DNA of 64,000 nt from Bog-473 sp963726135. GTDB lineage: Bacteria > Actinomycetota > Acidimicrobiia > Acidimicrobiales > RAAP-2. A model generated the notes under the pieces. It was given only the letters and a program-made list of their open reading frames with translations. It was not told the DNA's origin and made no database searches. The translations under genes and the position numbers were made by a program. Location: NCBI GenBank assembly GCA_963726135.1, contig CAVSBE010000008.1, positions 1,674,001-1,738,000 on the forward strand, in the 5' to 3' direction. Shown in pieces: positions 32,421-41,269 of this stretch. Within the stretch, counting starts at the first letter, position 1, and every line of letters begins with the position of its first letter.

Positions 32421-32436
32421 TTAGAACACGTTCTAG
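32421..32436. promoter_or_regulatory. KstR-like operator in the SDR / acyl-CoA ligase divergent promoter
   Basis: The core TAGAACACGTTCTA at 32422-32435 has perfect 6-nt arms and fits the mycobacterial KstR consensus TnnAACnnGTTnnA. It overlaps a TAGCCT -10-like box (32434-32439) of the ligase gene, a position suited to repression. A second copy precedes the thiolase gene at 38204-38219. No TetR repressor gene is in the window. Confidence 0.7.
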
Positions 32437-32494
32437 CCTGCCGTTGGCGAGGGCTGCCATCCGCGCCCCCGTCGCGATCTGCAAGGAGATGCTG

Positions 32495-34048
32495 ATGGGT
32501 GACCTCGGCTTCTGGGCTCTGGCCCAGGAAGACCCCGATTACCTCGCCCTCGTGACGCCCGAGGGCGACGAGGTGAAGGCCGAGGAACTGCTGGGCCATG
32601 CCAACCAGCTCGTGCACGCCCTGCGGGCGCAGGGCTTCGCCGCGGGCGATGTGGTGGCCACTCTCCTGCCCAACTGCGCCGAGATGATCGAGGTCTACCT
32701 GGCGGCGCTCCAGGCGGGCTGGTACCTGGTGCCGATCAACCACCACCTGGTGGCGCCGGAGGTGGCCTACATCCTGAAGGACTCGGGGGCCAAGGCATTC
32801 GTCGCCCACGAGCGCTTCGCCAGTGCGGCCACCGCCGCCGCCGACGAGGTCGGTCTCGAACCCGGCGGCCGCCTCGGCCTCGGCGACATTCCCGGCTTCG
32901 CCTCCTACGTCGCCATCCGCGACGCCCAGCCGACCACGCTCCCCGAGGACCGGACCATCGGCGACGTCATGAACTACACGTCCGGCACCACGGGGAACCC
33001 CAAGGGGATCTACCGCAAGTTGCTGGGCGTCACGCCGGAGCAGGCGGCACTGGGGCTCTCGGGCCTGCTGTTCCTCTTCGGGATCCAGCCCCAGGACGAG
33101 AACGTCCACATCATCGGATCGCCGCTCTACCACACCGCGGTGCTGCGCTTCGGGAGCGCTTCGCTGCACCTCGGGCACACGATCGTGCTCATGGACAAGT
33201 GGCAGCCCGAAGAGATGCTGCGTCTCATCGAGGAGCGGCGGGTCACGACCTCGCACATGGTGCCCACCCAATTCCACCGCCTGCTCGCCCTGCCCGAGGA
33301 CGTGCGTGAGAAATACGACGTGTCGTCGCTCCGTCACATGATCCACGCCGCCGCTCCCTGCCCGGTCGACGTGAAGCACAAGATGATCGCCTGGTGGGGC
33401 AACGCAGTCGACGAGTACTACGCCGCGAGCGAAGGTGGCGGCACGCTCGTCACGGCCGAGGAATGGCTGCAGAAGCCCGGCACCGTGGGCAAGCCATGGC
33501 CCATCTCGGAGATCGCCGTCTTCGACGACGACGGCAACCGCATCACCGAGCCCAACGTCATCGGCACCGTCTACATGGCCATGCAATCGGCAGACTTCGA
33601 GTACCGCGGCGACAGGGAGAAGACCCAGAAGAACCGCATCGGTGCCTTCTTCACGGTCGGTGACGTGGGTCTCATCGACGAGGACGGTTTCCTGTTCCTG
33701 CGGGACCGCAAGATCGACATGATCATCTCGGGTGGGGCCAACATCTACCCGGCCGAGATCGAGAGCGTCCTCCTCTCCCACCCGAAGGTGGGGGACGCCG
33801 CCGTCTTCGGGATCCCCAACGAGGACTGGGGCGAAGAGGTCAAGGCGGTCATCGAGCCGGCCGAGGGGATCGAGCCCGGTGACGAGCTCGCGGCCGAGAT
33901 CTTGGCCCACTGTGCCGACAGGCTGGCCAGGTTCAAGACGCCGAAGACCGTCGATTTCACGACGGAGATGCCCCGTGACCCCAACGGCAAGCTCTACAAG
34001 CGCAAGCTGCGCGACCCGTACTGGGAAGGCGTGCAGCGGGCGCTCTGA
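32495..34048 (+). CDS. Acyl-CoA synthetase (AMP-forming, FadD-like)
   Basis: 517 aa. MNYTSGTTGNPKGIYRKLLG is the AMP-binding P-loop motif; YYAASEGGGTLVTAEEW, FFTVGDVGLIDEDGFLFLRD, RKIDMIISGGANIYPAEIES and PRDPNGKLYKRKLRD are the later adenylation and hinge motifs, the last with the catalytic lysine. It activates a carboxylic acid as CoA thioester. ATG 32495 is preferred because an AGGAG site ends 6 nt before it; the ATG at 32489 touches that site. Divergent from the SDR under a shared KstR-like operator, so sterol or fatty acid side chains are likely substrates. Confidence 0.92.
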   Translation: MGDLGFWALAQEDPDYLALVTPEGDEVKAEELLGHANQLVHALRAQGFAAGDVVATLLPNCAEMIEVYLAALQAGWYLVPINHHLVAPEVAYILKDSGAKAFVAHERFASAATAAADEVGLEPGGRLGLGDIPGFASYVAIRDAQPTTLPEDRTIGDVMNYTSGTTGNPKGIYRKLLGVTPEQAALGLSGLLFLFGIQPQDENVHIIGSPLYHTAVLRFGSASLHLGHTIVLMDKWQPEEMLRLIEERRVTTSHMVPTQFHRLLALPEDVREKYDVSSLRHMIHAAAPCPVDVKHKMIAWWGNAVDEYYAASEGGGTLVTAEEWLQKPGTVGKPWPISEIAVFDDDGNRITEPNVIGTVYMAMQSADFEYRGDREKTQKNRIGAFFTVGDVGLIDEDGFLFLRDRKIDMIISGGANIYPAEIESVLLSHPKVGDAAVFGIPNEDWGEEVKAVIEPAEGIEPGDELAAEILAHCADRLARFKTPKTVDFTTEMPRDPNGKLYKRKLRDPYWEGVQRAL

Positions 34049-34067
34049 GTCGACCCGCTCGTGGCGG

Positions 34068-34087
34068 CTGTTCGACACCGCGAACAG
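34068..34087. terminator. Hairpin after the acyl-CoA ligase gene
   Basis: CTGTTCG and CGAACAG arms flank a 6-nt loop, 20 nt after the ligase stop. There is no T-tract, so any termination would be factor-assisted. The remaining gap to 34222 holds no gene I can support. Confidence 0.35.
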
Positions 34088-34222
34088 GGACCATGTCGAG
34101 GCTGTCGGAGGCATCGGTGCCGGTCAGGGCACGATTTGGGTCCTGTGTCCCCGCGGCCTGAGAACCACCGAGGCGGTGCGGACCCGTCATCTATCATCGG
34201 CGCCGGGTAGCGAAACACGAAC

Positions 34223-34486
34223 ATGGAAACGACGTCCGAAACCGTGGAGTCTTTGATCCTCGACCTCCTCGAGTGGGTCGGGCCCGTCCCCCGGCCCTAC
34301 GCCGAAGTGCTCGATGCATGGCGGACATCCTGCCCGCGCCTGCCCGTGTGGGAGGACGCCAACGACCGTGGCTTCATCGCCCGTCGGTACACGCCGGGGC
34401 AGGGCGAGCTCGTGTCGGTCTCGACGGCTGGCGCGGAGCATCTCCGCTGCCATCGCTCTTCGTGGGCCTCGCAGCCCGTCACGTGA
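34223..34486 (+). CDS. Small conserved actinobacterial protein
   Basis: 87 aa. SLILDLLEWVGPVPRPYAEV, DAWRTSCPRLPVWEDANDRG and FIARRYTPGQGELVSVSTAG form a block I associate with a small uncharacterised family, winged-helix-like in secondary structure. No catalytic residues stand out. Its TGA overlaps the GTG start of the following methyltransferase (GTGA), so the two are translationally coupled. Function unknown. Confidence 0.75.
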   Translation: METTSETVESLILDLLEWVGPVPRPYAEVLDAWRTSCPRLPVWEDANDRGFIARRYTPGQGELVSVSTAGAEHLRCHRSSWASQPVT

Positions 34487-35311
34487 AGCCCCGGGAGAAC
34501 CTGAGCACCGACCAGGAATACCTCCGGGAGACCCAGTACAAGGACCCGACCAATCTGAACGCGCGGCATCGCACTCCACTCCAAGTACGCCCGGGCCGAC
34601 GAACCGTGGTACCCGTGGTTGGTGGGGCGGATCGACTGGCCTCCGGGCGCCGAGGTGCTCGAGGTCGGCTGTGGCACGGGAGCCCTGTGGGCCAATGTCG
34701 CGCCATTCCTCCCCGACCTGCGGCTCACCCTGACGGACCTGTCCGAGGGCATGCTCGCCGCGGCCGAACGGGCTGTTTCCCCGCTGGCCAACATCGAGCT
34801 GACCGGGATGCAAACGTGCGACGTCCAGGAGCTCCCGTTTGCCGATGGCGCGTTCGACGCTGCCGTGGCGAACCACATGCTGTACCACGTCCCCGATCCG
34901 CTCCTCGCGGCGGCCGAGCTGGCCCGGGTCCTCCGTCCCGGTGGTGTGCTCCTGGCGGCTACCAACGGACCGGGGCACCTCGAGGCAGTCGCCGATCTGT
35001 CGCGCCAGGCCCTCGGCTGGTCGCCGCTCGACTTCTCGGACCGTCGCTTCGGAAGGTCGACAGGGGCGGCGATCCTCGGGACCCGGTTCGGCTCTGTCCG
35101 CTGGTACCAGCACCCGAGCACCATGGTCTGCACGAACCCGGACGACGTCGTCGCCTTCATCGCCTCGGGCGCGGCCGGCCAGGAGGCCTCGCCCGACCAG
35201 CGTCGCGCTCTGGACGAGGCGGTCGCGGCCCGGTTTCACGAGAACGGCGGCGTGCTGCCCATCGGCACGGACACCGGCTGCTTCGTGGCCCGTGGACCGG
35301 AACACGGTTAG
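34483..35311 (+). CDS. Class I SAM-dependent methyltransferase, interrupted by one +1 frameshift
   Basis: The first frame reads LSTDQEYLRETQYKDPTNLN, the usual lead-in of this methyltransferase group. The match then continues one frame later with SKYARADEPWYPWLVGRIDW and the SAM motif VLEVGCGTGALWANV, LTLTDLSEGMLAAAERA, FDAAVANHMLYHVPDP and VLRPGGVLLAATNG. Removing a C at 34567 restores ARIALHSKYARADEP and a single protein of about 276 aa. The GTG start at 34483 overlaps the upstream small gene. Substrate unknown. The break is either sequence error or recent inactivation. Confidence 0.8.
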
Positions 35312-36111
35312 GCGGTTCCGCGGCCCGGATCGGCCGCCGACCCGGCCCGTTTGGCCATCATGCGCTGCCAGCTGGGGTCGACCAAGGGCGCCTCGGACCC
35401 CTTTGCGTTGCCGCTCACGATGTCGAGCATGCGGTCCGGCGGTACCTCGATGAAGATGCCCTCGGCCTCCGCGGTCAGCTCGCCCCGGTAGTAGATGCCG
35501 CCCCAGGCGAAGATCTTGCGACCCTCCTTGCCGGTGTTGCGGGCAGCCAACTCGAGCGGTGCCAGGAGGGGCGTCGGGCGCCGGTACCGGATCGTCAACG
35601 TCCCCGTCATTGCGCCCTGGCCGATCAGGAGGTTGGAGATGCCCAGCATCTCGTCGAAGACCTCGGCGATGACGCCGCCGTGGACACACGTCGGGGGACC
35701 CTCGTACGGGTAGCCGAAGGTGGCGCGGCCACGGAGCTCCCGCCGTCCGTCCTCACCCTCCACGGCCCACACTTCGATCGGTGGGGCGATGGGGTTGGCG
35801 AAGCCGACCATCGGGCTCGTCGGGAAGTAGTCCTGCGGGTGCACGCCGGGGATGCCGCCCGGCCCGGGCTCCTGACGGCGCCGCTTGGCCGCGGGCGCCG
35901 CCGACTCGAGCCGGTCGGCGAGCGCGGTGAGCTCCGCCGCCGCCTGCGCGATCTCCTCGTCCTCTATCGGCTGACCGACGGCAGCAGCGCCGATGCGCCG
36001 CATGGCGGCCGCCAGCCGGTTGCGCGGGCGCGTCGCCGGTCGAGGCCGGCGGGCCGTCCATGCCGGGAAAGCCTTGTCCTGCGCCGTGGGCCCCGCCCGG
36101 CTCGGGGCCAC
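35308..36111 (-). CDS. PaaI-like hot-dog fold acyl-CoA thioesterase
   Basis: 267 aa. A helical N-terminus (NRLAAAMRRIGAAAVGQPIE, AELTALADRLESAAP) precedes the hot-dog domain: YFPTSPMVGFANPIAPPIEV, GYPYEGPPTCVHGGVIAEVF with the HGG catalytic loop, and TLTIRYRRPTPLLAPLEL. These proteins hydrolyse acyl-CoA esters released during catabolism. GTG start 36111, just 6 nt after the stop of the enoyl-CoA hydratase gene, so it is the last gene of the thiolase-hydratase-thioesterase operon under the KstR-like site. Confidence 0.87.
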   Translation of the reverse strand: MAPSRAGPTAQDKAFPAWTARRPRPATRPRNRLAAAMRRIGAAAVGQPIEDEEIAQAAAELTALADRLESAAPAAKRRRQEPGPGGIPGVHPQDYFPTSPMVGFANPIAPPIEVWAVEGEDGRRELRGRATFGYPYEGPPTCVHGGVIAEVFDEMLGISNLLIGQGAMTGTLTIRYRRPTPLLAPLELAARNTGKEGRKIFAWGGIYYRGELTAEAEGIFIEVPPDRMLDIVSGNAKGSEAPLVDPSWQRMMAKRAGSAADPGRGTA

Positions 36112-36117
36112 TCCCGC

Positions 36118-36918
36118 TCACGTGCGCGTGTACTTGGGCGGACGCTTCTCGGCGAACGCCTTCTGGCCCTCGGTGGCGTCGTCGGTGGAGAAGATGGGCC
36201 AGCCGATCTCGAGCTCGCGGGCGAGACCGTCCACCTCGGACATGCCCTCGGTCTCGCGCACGCTCCGCTTGATCGCCTCCACCGCCAGCGGGCCGTTCGC
36301 CCCGATCACCGACGCGATCTCGAGCGCCCTATCCAGTGCGGTGCCGTCCGGCACGACGTGCCCGATGAGCCCGATGCGGAGCGCCTCCTCGGCCGGCACC
36401 TCGCGTGCCGTCAAGAGGAGCTCCATGGCGAGCGTGTAGGGGATCTGGCGGCGCAACCGGACCGTCGAGCCCCCGAGGGGGAACAGCCCGCGCTTGGCCT
36501 CGAACACCCCGAAGACCGCGCTCTCGCCCGCCACCCTGATGTCGGTGGCCTGCAGGATCTCGGTCCCGCCGGCCACGGCCCACCCCTCGACCGCGGCGAT
36601 CAGGGGCTTGCGCAGGTCGTAGTGGCGCAGCAGCGCCTTCCAGTGCAGGTCAGGGTCCTCCGCCATTCGTGGCCGGTACTTCTCGGCATCGGCGTTGCCC
36701 ATGGCCTTGAGGTCCATGCCGGCGCAGAACGTCCCGCCCGCACCCGTGAGGATGGCGCAGCGGATGTCGTCGTTGGCGTCGATCTCCAACCAGGCGTCCT
36801 TCATGCCGACCAGCATGGGAAGGCTCAAGGCGTTCTTCGCCTCGGGGCGGTTCATCGTCACGATCGCTGTCGCGCCCTCGCGCTCGAACGTCAGGTGTTC
36901 GGTCGAAATGGATTCCAC
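36118..36918 (-). CDS. Enoyl-CoA hydratase/isomerase (crotonase family)
   Basis: 266 aa. AIVTMNRPEAKNALSLPMLV, GTFCAGMDLKAMGN (first oxyanion segment), AAVEGWAVAGGTEILQATDI (second) and FGVFEAKRGLFPLGGSTVRL follow the EchA pattern. The position of the usual catalytic glutamates reads TEILQATD and EAKRGLFP, so at least one acidic residue is retained. GTG start with a GGAGGGG ribosome site upstream. Second gene after the thiolase, consistent with a beta-oxidation module. Confidence 0.92.
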   Translation of the reverse strand: MESISTEHLTFEREGATAIVTMNRPEAKNALSLPMLVGMKDAWLEIDANDDIRCAILTGAGGTFCAGMDLKAMGNADAEKYRPRMAEDPDLHWKALLRHYDLRKPLIAAVEGWAVAGGTEILQATDIRVAGESAVFGVFEAKRGLFPLGGSTVRLRRQIPYTLAMELLLTAREVPAEEALRIGLIGHVVPDGTALDRALEIASVIGANGPLAVEAIKRSVRETEGMSEVDGLARELEIGWPIFSTDDATEGQKAFAEKRPPKYTRT

Positions 36919-36969
36919 GGTCCCCTCCAGAGGTAGGCGCCGGAACGGAAAGGTCGAGTCGGGTGATTC

Positions 36970-38142
36970 CTACAGACGCTCGATGATGGTGCCCGTGGCC
37001 AGCGCGCCGCCACAGCACATCGACACCAGCCCGTAGGAGGCGTCGCGCCGCTCGAGCTCGTGCAGGATGGTGGTGATCAGGCGGCTGCCCGTCGCTCCCA
37101 CCGGGTGCCCGATGGCGATGGCGCCGCCGTTCACGTTCACCTTGTCCAAGTCGGCGTCGTGCACCTTGGCCCAGCTCATGACGACCGACGCAAAGGCCTC
37201 GTTGACCTCGAAGAGGTCGATGTCCTTCATGGTCATGCCCGCCTTGGCCAAGACCTTCGTCGTCGCCGCGATGGGACCGTCGAGGTGGTAGTACGGGTCG
37301 GAGCCCACCAGCACCTGGGCCAGGACGCGGGCGCGGGGCCGGAAGCCCTCGGCCTTGGCGCGGTCCTCGGACATCCAGAGCACCGCGGCCGCGCCGTCGG
37401 AGATCTGCGACGAGTTCCCCGCCGTGTGCATGCCGTCGGGCAGCACCGGCTTCAGCTTGGCCAGTCCCTCGGCCGTCGTGTCACGCGGGCCCTGGTCCTT
37501 GCTCACGACGAGCTTCTCGCCGGTGTGCTCGCCCGCCGGCCCCTCCTCGCCCACGATCGGCGCCTCGATGGCGACGATCTCGCGGGCGAAGCGGTCCTCC
37601 GCCACCGCGACGGCAGCCTTCTTCTGCGACTCCAGGCCCAGCCAGTCCACGTCGGCGCGGCTGATGTCGTATTTCTTGGCGATGCGCTCGGCCGCCGTGA
37701 ACTGGTCGGGCATGTCATAGGGCAGGTCCTCGGGGATGGCCCGGCCCACACCCGCCCGTGCGTTCGCACCGAGCGGCACCCTGCTCATGGCCTCGACACC
37801 GCACCCGATCGCAGTGTCCACGGCGCCCGCCGCGATCAGGTTGTTCACGAAGTGGTTGGCCTGCTGCGAGGACCCGCACTGGCAGTCCACCGTCGTCGCC
37901 GCGACCTCGTAGGGCATGCCGCTCAGCAGCCAGGCGGTCCGGGTCACGTTGAACCCCTGCTCGCCGGCCTGGGTCACGCACCCGCCGACGACCTGCTCGA
38001 CCGATGCCGGGTCGATGCCGGCCCGCTTGACGACCTCGACCTGCGCGGCGCCGAGCAGGTCGGGGGCGCGGAGACCCGAGAGCCACCCGTTGCGCTTTCC
38101 GATCGGAGTACGGACCGCCTCGATGATCACCGGCTGCGCCAT
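36970..38142 (-). CDS. Acetyl-CoA acyltransferase (thiolase)
   Basis: 390 aa. VIIEAVRTPIGKRNGWLSGL opens the protein. TTVDCQCGSSQQANHFVNNL contains the nucleophilic cysteine, FEVNEAFASVVMSWA, NVNGGAIAIGHPVGATGSRL and SMCCGGALATGT carry the Asn, His and second Cys. The pattern resembles mycobacterial FadA5/FadA6-type thiolases that act in sterol catabolism. ATG 38142 has an AGGAGG site and sits about 60 nt downstream of a perfect KstR-like palindrome. First gene of the thiolase-hydratase-thioesterase operon. Confidence 0.93.
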   Translation of the reverse strand: MAQPVIIEAVRTPIGKRNGWLSGLRAPDLLGAAQVEVVKRAGIDPASVEQVVGGCVTQAGEQGFNVTRTAWLLSGMPYEVAATTVDCQCGSSQQANHFVNNLIAAGAVDTAIGCGVEAMSRVPLGANARAGVGRAIPEDLPYDMPDQFTAAERIAKKYDISRADVDWLGLESQKKAAVAVAEDRFAREIVAIEAPIVGEEGPAGEHTGEKLVVSKDQGPRDTTAEGLAKLKPVLPDGMHTAGNSSQISDGAAAVLWMSEDRAKAEGFRPRARVLAQVLVGSDPYYHLDGPIAATTKVLAKAGMTMKDIDLFEVNEAFASVVMSWAKVHDADLDKVNVNGGAIAIGHPVGATGSRLITTILHELERRDASYGLVSMCCGGALATGTIIERL

Positions 38143-38203
38143 GACGGACGTTCCTCCTGCTGCCACCCCCGGCCCTTGGCCGGCTGCCCACGATGGGCGA
38201 GTT

Positions 38204-38219
38204 TTAGAACCTGTTCTAA
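38204..38219. promoter_or_regulatory. KstR-like operator upstream of the thiolase operon
   Basis: TTAGAAC-CT-GTTCTAA has perfect 7-nt arms and fits TnnAACnnGTTnnA. It is about 60 nt upstream of the thiolase ATG on the minus strand, overlapping a TAAAAC-like -10 candidate. The same motif at 32421-32436 links the two acyl-CoA catabolic units into one probable regulon. Confidence 0.7.
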
Positions 38220-38222
38220 CTT

Positions 38223-38243
38223 ACCATCCGCCCAATTCGGATG
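38223..38243. terminator. Hairpin between the thiolase operator and the insertion sequence
   Basis: CCATCCG and CGGATGG arms around a 7-nt loop. A second hairpin (CCCTGT/ACAGGG) lies at 38283-38302. Before the IS inserted, these lay directly downstream of the acyl-CoA dehydrogenase stop, so they may have been its terminator region. No T-run is present. Confidence 0.35.
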
Positions 38244-38306
38244 GTCCCCGCAGTCTGCCCGGGCCTGGTCGCCGGGCGCCAACCCTGTACCGCCGGACAG
38301 GGCCGC

Positions 38307-40065
38307 CTAGGAGACTGTTGAATAAATCGCGCTTTGGTGCTCGCGATTTGGCTGCCGATCGTCGAGAATTGGCAGGTGCAAGGACACAGCGATACGAATC
38401 GTGAGCTGCTCGACGCCGCCGCCCTGTGCCGCCAACTGGTGCCCGAAGGCAGCGTCGAGGCCTTCTTGGCCGATCACCGTCAGGAGCTGTTCCCTGATGA
38501 GATGTTCGAGGACCTGTTCCTCTCACGTCGTGGCCGTCCGTCGGTTCCGGCTGACGTGGTGGCGTCGGTCATGGTGCTCCAGGCCCTCGAAGGGCTCTCC
38601 GACCGAGATGCCGCCCGGGCGCTGCGTGACCGGATCAGCTGGAAGGTGGCCTGTGGACTGGCCCTCGACGACGAGGGCTTCGACTTCTCGGTCCTCACCG
38701 ATTGGCGCACCCGGTTGCGCACCTCTGAGCGTCCCGAGCGCATCTTCGACGCTGTGCGCTCGGTCATCGATGCCACCGGAGTCTTGAAGGGCAAGACCCG
38801 CCGTGCCCTCGACTCGACACTGCTCGACGACGCGGTGGCCACCCAAGACACCGTGACCCAGCTGATCTCTGCTATCCGCCGGGTGCGACGCGTGGTCCCC
38901 GGTGCCGATCGTGTCCCTGTGTCCGCGCACGACTACGAGTCCTCGGGCAAGCCCCTCATCGCTTGGGACGACCCCGTCGCCAAAGCAGCGCTGGTCGACG
39001 GCCTGGTCCGCGACGCCCTCGCCCTGCTCGAGGGCTTGGACGGGCGCCAAAGCGATCCCGAGGGCGCCTCCGCACTCGGGCTCTTGGCGCTCGTGGCCGG
39101 CCAAGACGTCGAGCAAGACGAGGACGGGACTTGGAGGATCGCCCAGCGTGTGGCCCCCGACCGGATGATCTCGACCGTCGATCCCGAAGCCCGTCACATG
39201 CGCAAGTCCCGCTCCGAATACCGAGACGGCTACAAAGCCCACATCGCCATCGAGCCCGAGACCGGGCTCGTGACCAAGGCCATCTTGACCAAGGCGAACG
39301 TCGTCGATGGGCGCTGCGCCGTCGCGCTCGTCGCCGACGAAGACCCCGGACTGATGGTGCTCGGCGACACCGGGTACGCGTCGGGCGAGACGCTGGCGGC
39401 TCTCGAGGCGGCCCAGCACCAAACGGCCATCAAGCCCTGGCCGTTACACACCACAGTGCCTGGTGGCTTCGATCGAGACGACTTCGTCGTCGACCACGAC
39501 GCCGGCACCGCCACCTGTCCCGCCGGGCACACGGTCAAGGTCACCCCCGGGCTCAATGCCATCTTCAAGCCTCACTGTGGTGGGTGCACGTTGCGGGAGC
39601 GCTGCACCACCGCCCAACAGGGTCGATCGCTCGTCCTCACTGCTCACGACAAAGAGCTAGTCGAGCGCAGAGCGTCGTGGCGTCGAGGTGAGGGCAAAGA
39701 GGACTATCGACGATTCCGCCCGATGGTCGAGCGTGCGATCGCGTGGTTGGTCGCCGATGCACATCGCCGGGTGCGCTTCCGCGGAGTCGAGAGGAACCAT
39801 CTCGGGCTCTCACTTCGCATCGCCGCCCTCAACCTCAGGCGCCTGATCAACCTCGGCTTGGCTCACGACGGAGCCTGGACGCTCAGCACCACCTGATTCC
39901 GAGCGCGCAAGCCTGGGTCAGCAAAAGAGGGACCTCACCTACGGGCTCTGCCCCACCAGGGTGGCCAGCTTCAACCCTCTTCGTGCTGGCTCTTCGGTTC
40001 GGCCATACCCAGGCTTGCAGGACCGAAGCTACGTCCAGATCTGCCTTTGTTCAACAGTCTCCTAG
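38307..40065. mobile_element. IS1182-like insertion sequence with CTAG target duplication
   Basis: Terminal inverted repeats 38311-38326 and 40046-40061 (GAGACTGTTGAATAAA and the complement of GAGACTGTTGAACAAA, one mismatch) bound a 1751-bp element with one transposase gene. The flanks carry CTAG at 38307-38310 and 40062-40065, a probable 4-bp target duplication. The right-hand CTAG supplies the TAG stop of the neighbouring acyl-CoA dehydrogenase, so insertion left that protein intact. Confidence 0.88.
38376..39896 (+). CDS. IS1182-family transposase (DDE)
   Basis: 506 aa from GTG 38376; a TTG at 38334 gives a 14-residue longer form. LFPDEMFEDLFLSRRGRPSV and VVASVMVLQALEGLSDRDAA form the DUF772-like N-terminal region. 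Likely catalytic acids are in RRALDSTLLDDAV (Asp about 146), MVLGDTGYASGET and FRPMVERAIAWLV. A cysteine-containing insert (CPAGHTVKV, CGGCTLRERCTT) is typical of IS1182 transposases. The frame is intact, so the element may be active. Codon use is as GC-rich as the neighbours, suggesting a donor of similar composition. Confidence 0.93.
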   Translation: MQGHSDTNRELLDAAALCRQLVPEGSVEAFLADHRQELFPDEMFEDLFLSRRGRPSVPADVVASVMVLQALEGLSDRDAARALRDRISWKVACGLALDDEGFDFSVLTDWRTRLRTSERPERIFDAVRSVIDATGVLKGKTRRALDSTLLDDAVATQDTVTQLISAIRRVRRVVPGADRVPVSAHDYESSGKPLIAWDDPVAKAALVDGLVRDALALLEGLDGRQSDPEGASALGLLALVAGQDVEQDEDGTWRIAQRVAPDRMISTVDPEARHMRKSRSEYRDGYKAHIAIEPETGLVTKAILTKANVVDGRCAVALVADEDPGLMVLGDTGYASGETLAALEAAQHQTAIKPWPLHTTVPGGFDRDDFVVDHDAGTATCPAGHTVKVTPGLNAIFKPHCGGCTLRERCTTAQQGRSLVLTAHDKELVERRASWRRGEGKEDYRRFRPMVERAIAWLVADAHRRVRFRGVERNHLGLSLRIAALNLRRLINLGLAHDGAWTLSTT

Positions 40066-41216
40066 ACGTGCTTCAACAGCTCCCGGGCGATGACGACCCG
40101 CTGCACCTGGTTGGTGCCCTCGTAAATCTGTGTCACCTTGGCGTCGCGCAGGAAGCGCTCCACGGGAAAGTCCTTGGTGTAGCCGTAGCCGCCGAGGAGC
40201 TGCACCGCGTCCACGGTGATCGACATGGAGGCGTCGGAGGCGAATGCCTTGGCCATGGCGCCGAACATGGTGAGCTCGCCCCCGGGATCGTCGTCGACCA
40301 GGGCGCAGGCCCGGTACACGAGGGCGCGGGCGGCCTCGTTGCGCATCGCCATGTCGGCCAGCATGAAACGCAGCCCCTGCAGGTCCGAAATGGGACCGCC
40401 GAACGCATGGCGCTGCTTCATGTACGCCGCGGCGCAGTCGATGGCGCCCTCCGCGATCCCGATCGCCTGGGCCCCGATGGTGGGCCGGCTGCGGTCCAGC
40501 GTGTGCATGGCGACAGTGAAGCCCTGGCCCTCCTCACCGATGCGGTGCGACGCAGGGACGCGCACCTCGTCGAGCACGACTTCGCCGGTGGGGCTCCCCC
40601 GCATACCCAGCTTGTCCTCGTGCTTGGCGATGCGGACTCCCCACTCCTTCTCGACGAGGAAGCACGAGATGCCACGCGAGCCCGCGTCGGGGTCGGTCTT
40701 GGCGAAGACGATGTAGACGTCGGAGATCCCGGCGTTGGTGATCCAGTACTTCGAGCCGGTCAGGACGTAGTCGTCGCCGTCGCGCACCGCCCGGGTGCGC
40801 ATGGAGGCCACGTCGCTCCCGGCGTCCGCCTCGGACAGGCAATAGCTGGCCTGGACCTCGCCCGTGGCCACCCGGGGCACGTAGGCGCGCTTCAGGTCCT
40901 CGGAGCCCCAGTTCATGACCGGCAGCATCCCGAGCTTGGAGATGAGGATGGTGAGTGAGGTCGAGGCGCAGGCTCGGGACAGCTCCTCGACCGCGATGGC
41001 CTGGGTCACGGTGTCGGCTCCCGCGCCTCCGTAGGCCTCGGGAAGGCCGAGCGCGGGCAGCTCCATCTCCTTGCAGGCTTCGAAGGACTTCCATGGGAAC
41101 TCGGCATTGCGGTCGACTTCGGCCGCGTGCGGCGCCACCTTGTCCTCGCAGAAGGTGCGCAGGGTGGCGCGGAACTCTCGTTGGACGTCGGTCAGGGCGA
41201 AGGCGCTGGCGCTCAC
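40062..41216 (-). CDS. Acyl-CoA dehydrogenase
   Basis: 384 aa from GTG 41216. LTDVQREFRATLRTFCEDKV, ALGLPEAYGGAGADTVTQAI, YCLSEADAGSDVASMRTRAV, YWITNAGISDVYIVFAKTD, DKLGMRGSPTGEVVLDEVRV, QLLGGYGYTKDFPVERFLRD and the catalytic-Glu segment QIYEGTNQVQRVVIARELL are textbook short-chain-type acyl-CoA dehydrogenase motifs. An in-frame ATG at 41270 overlaps the upstream hydrolase stop and is an alternative start. The stop codon lies in the CTAG target duplication of the IS element. Confidence 0.95.
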   Translation of the reverse strand: MSASAFALTDVQREFRATLRTFCEDKVAPHAAEVDRNAEFPWKSFEACKEMELPALGLPEAYGGAGADTVTQAIAVEELSRACASTSLTILISKLGMLPVMNWGSEDLKRAYVPRVATGEVQASYCLSEADAGSDVASMRTRAVRDGDDYVLTGSKYWITNAGISDVYIVFAKTDPDAGSRGISCFLVEKEWGVRIAKHEDKLGMRGSPTGEVVLDEVRVPASHRIGEEGQGFTVAMHTLDRSRPTIGAQAIGIAEGAIDCAAAYMKQRHAFGGPISDLQGLRFMLADMAMRNEAARALVYRACALVDDDPGGELTMFGAMAKAFASDASMSITVDAVQLLGGYGYTKDFPVERFLRDAKVTQIYEGTNQVQRVVIARELLKHV

Positions 41217-41269
41217 CGTGCCATTCTCGCAGGCCGCGCCGGACAGACGTTGCCCCTGGTCAGGATGCA

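Noticed and set aside
31457..34114. 885-codon minus-strand frame spanning the acyl-CoA ligase gene
   Set aside because: Only its C-terminal 302 codons (the SDR) are real; the rest is antisense to the ligase and crosses the KstR-like promoter.
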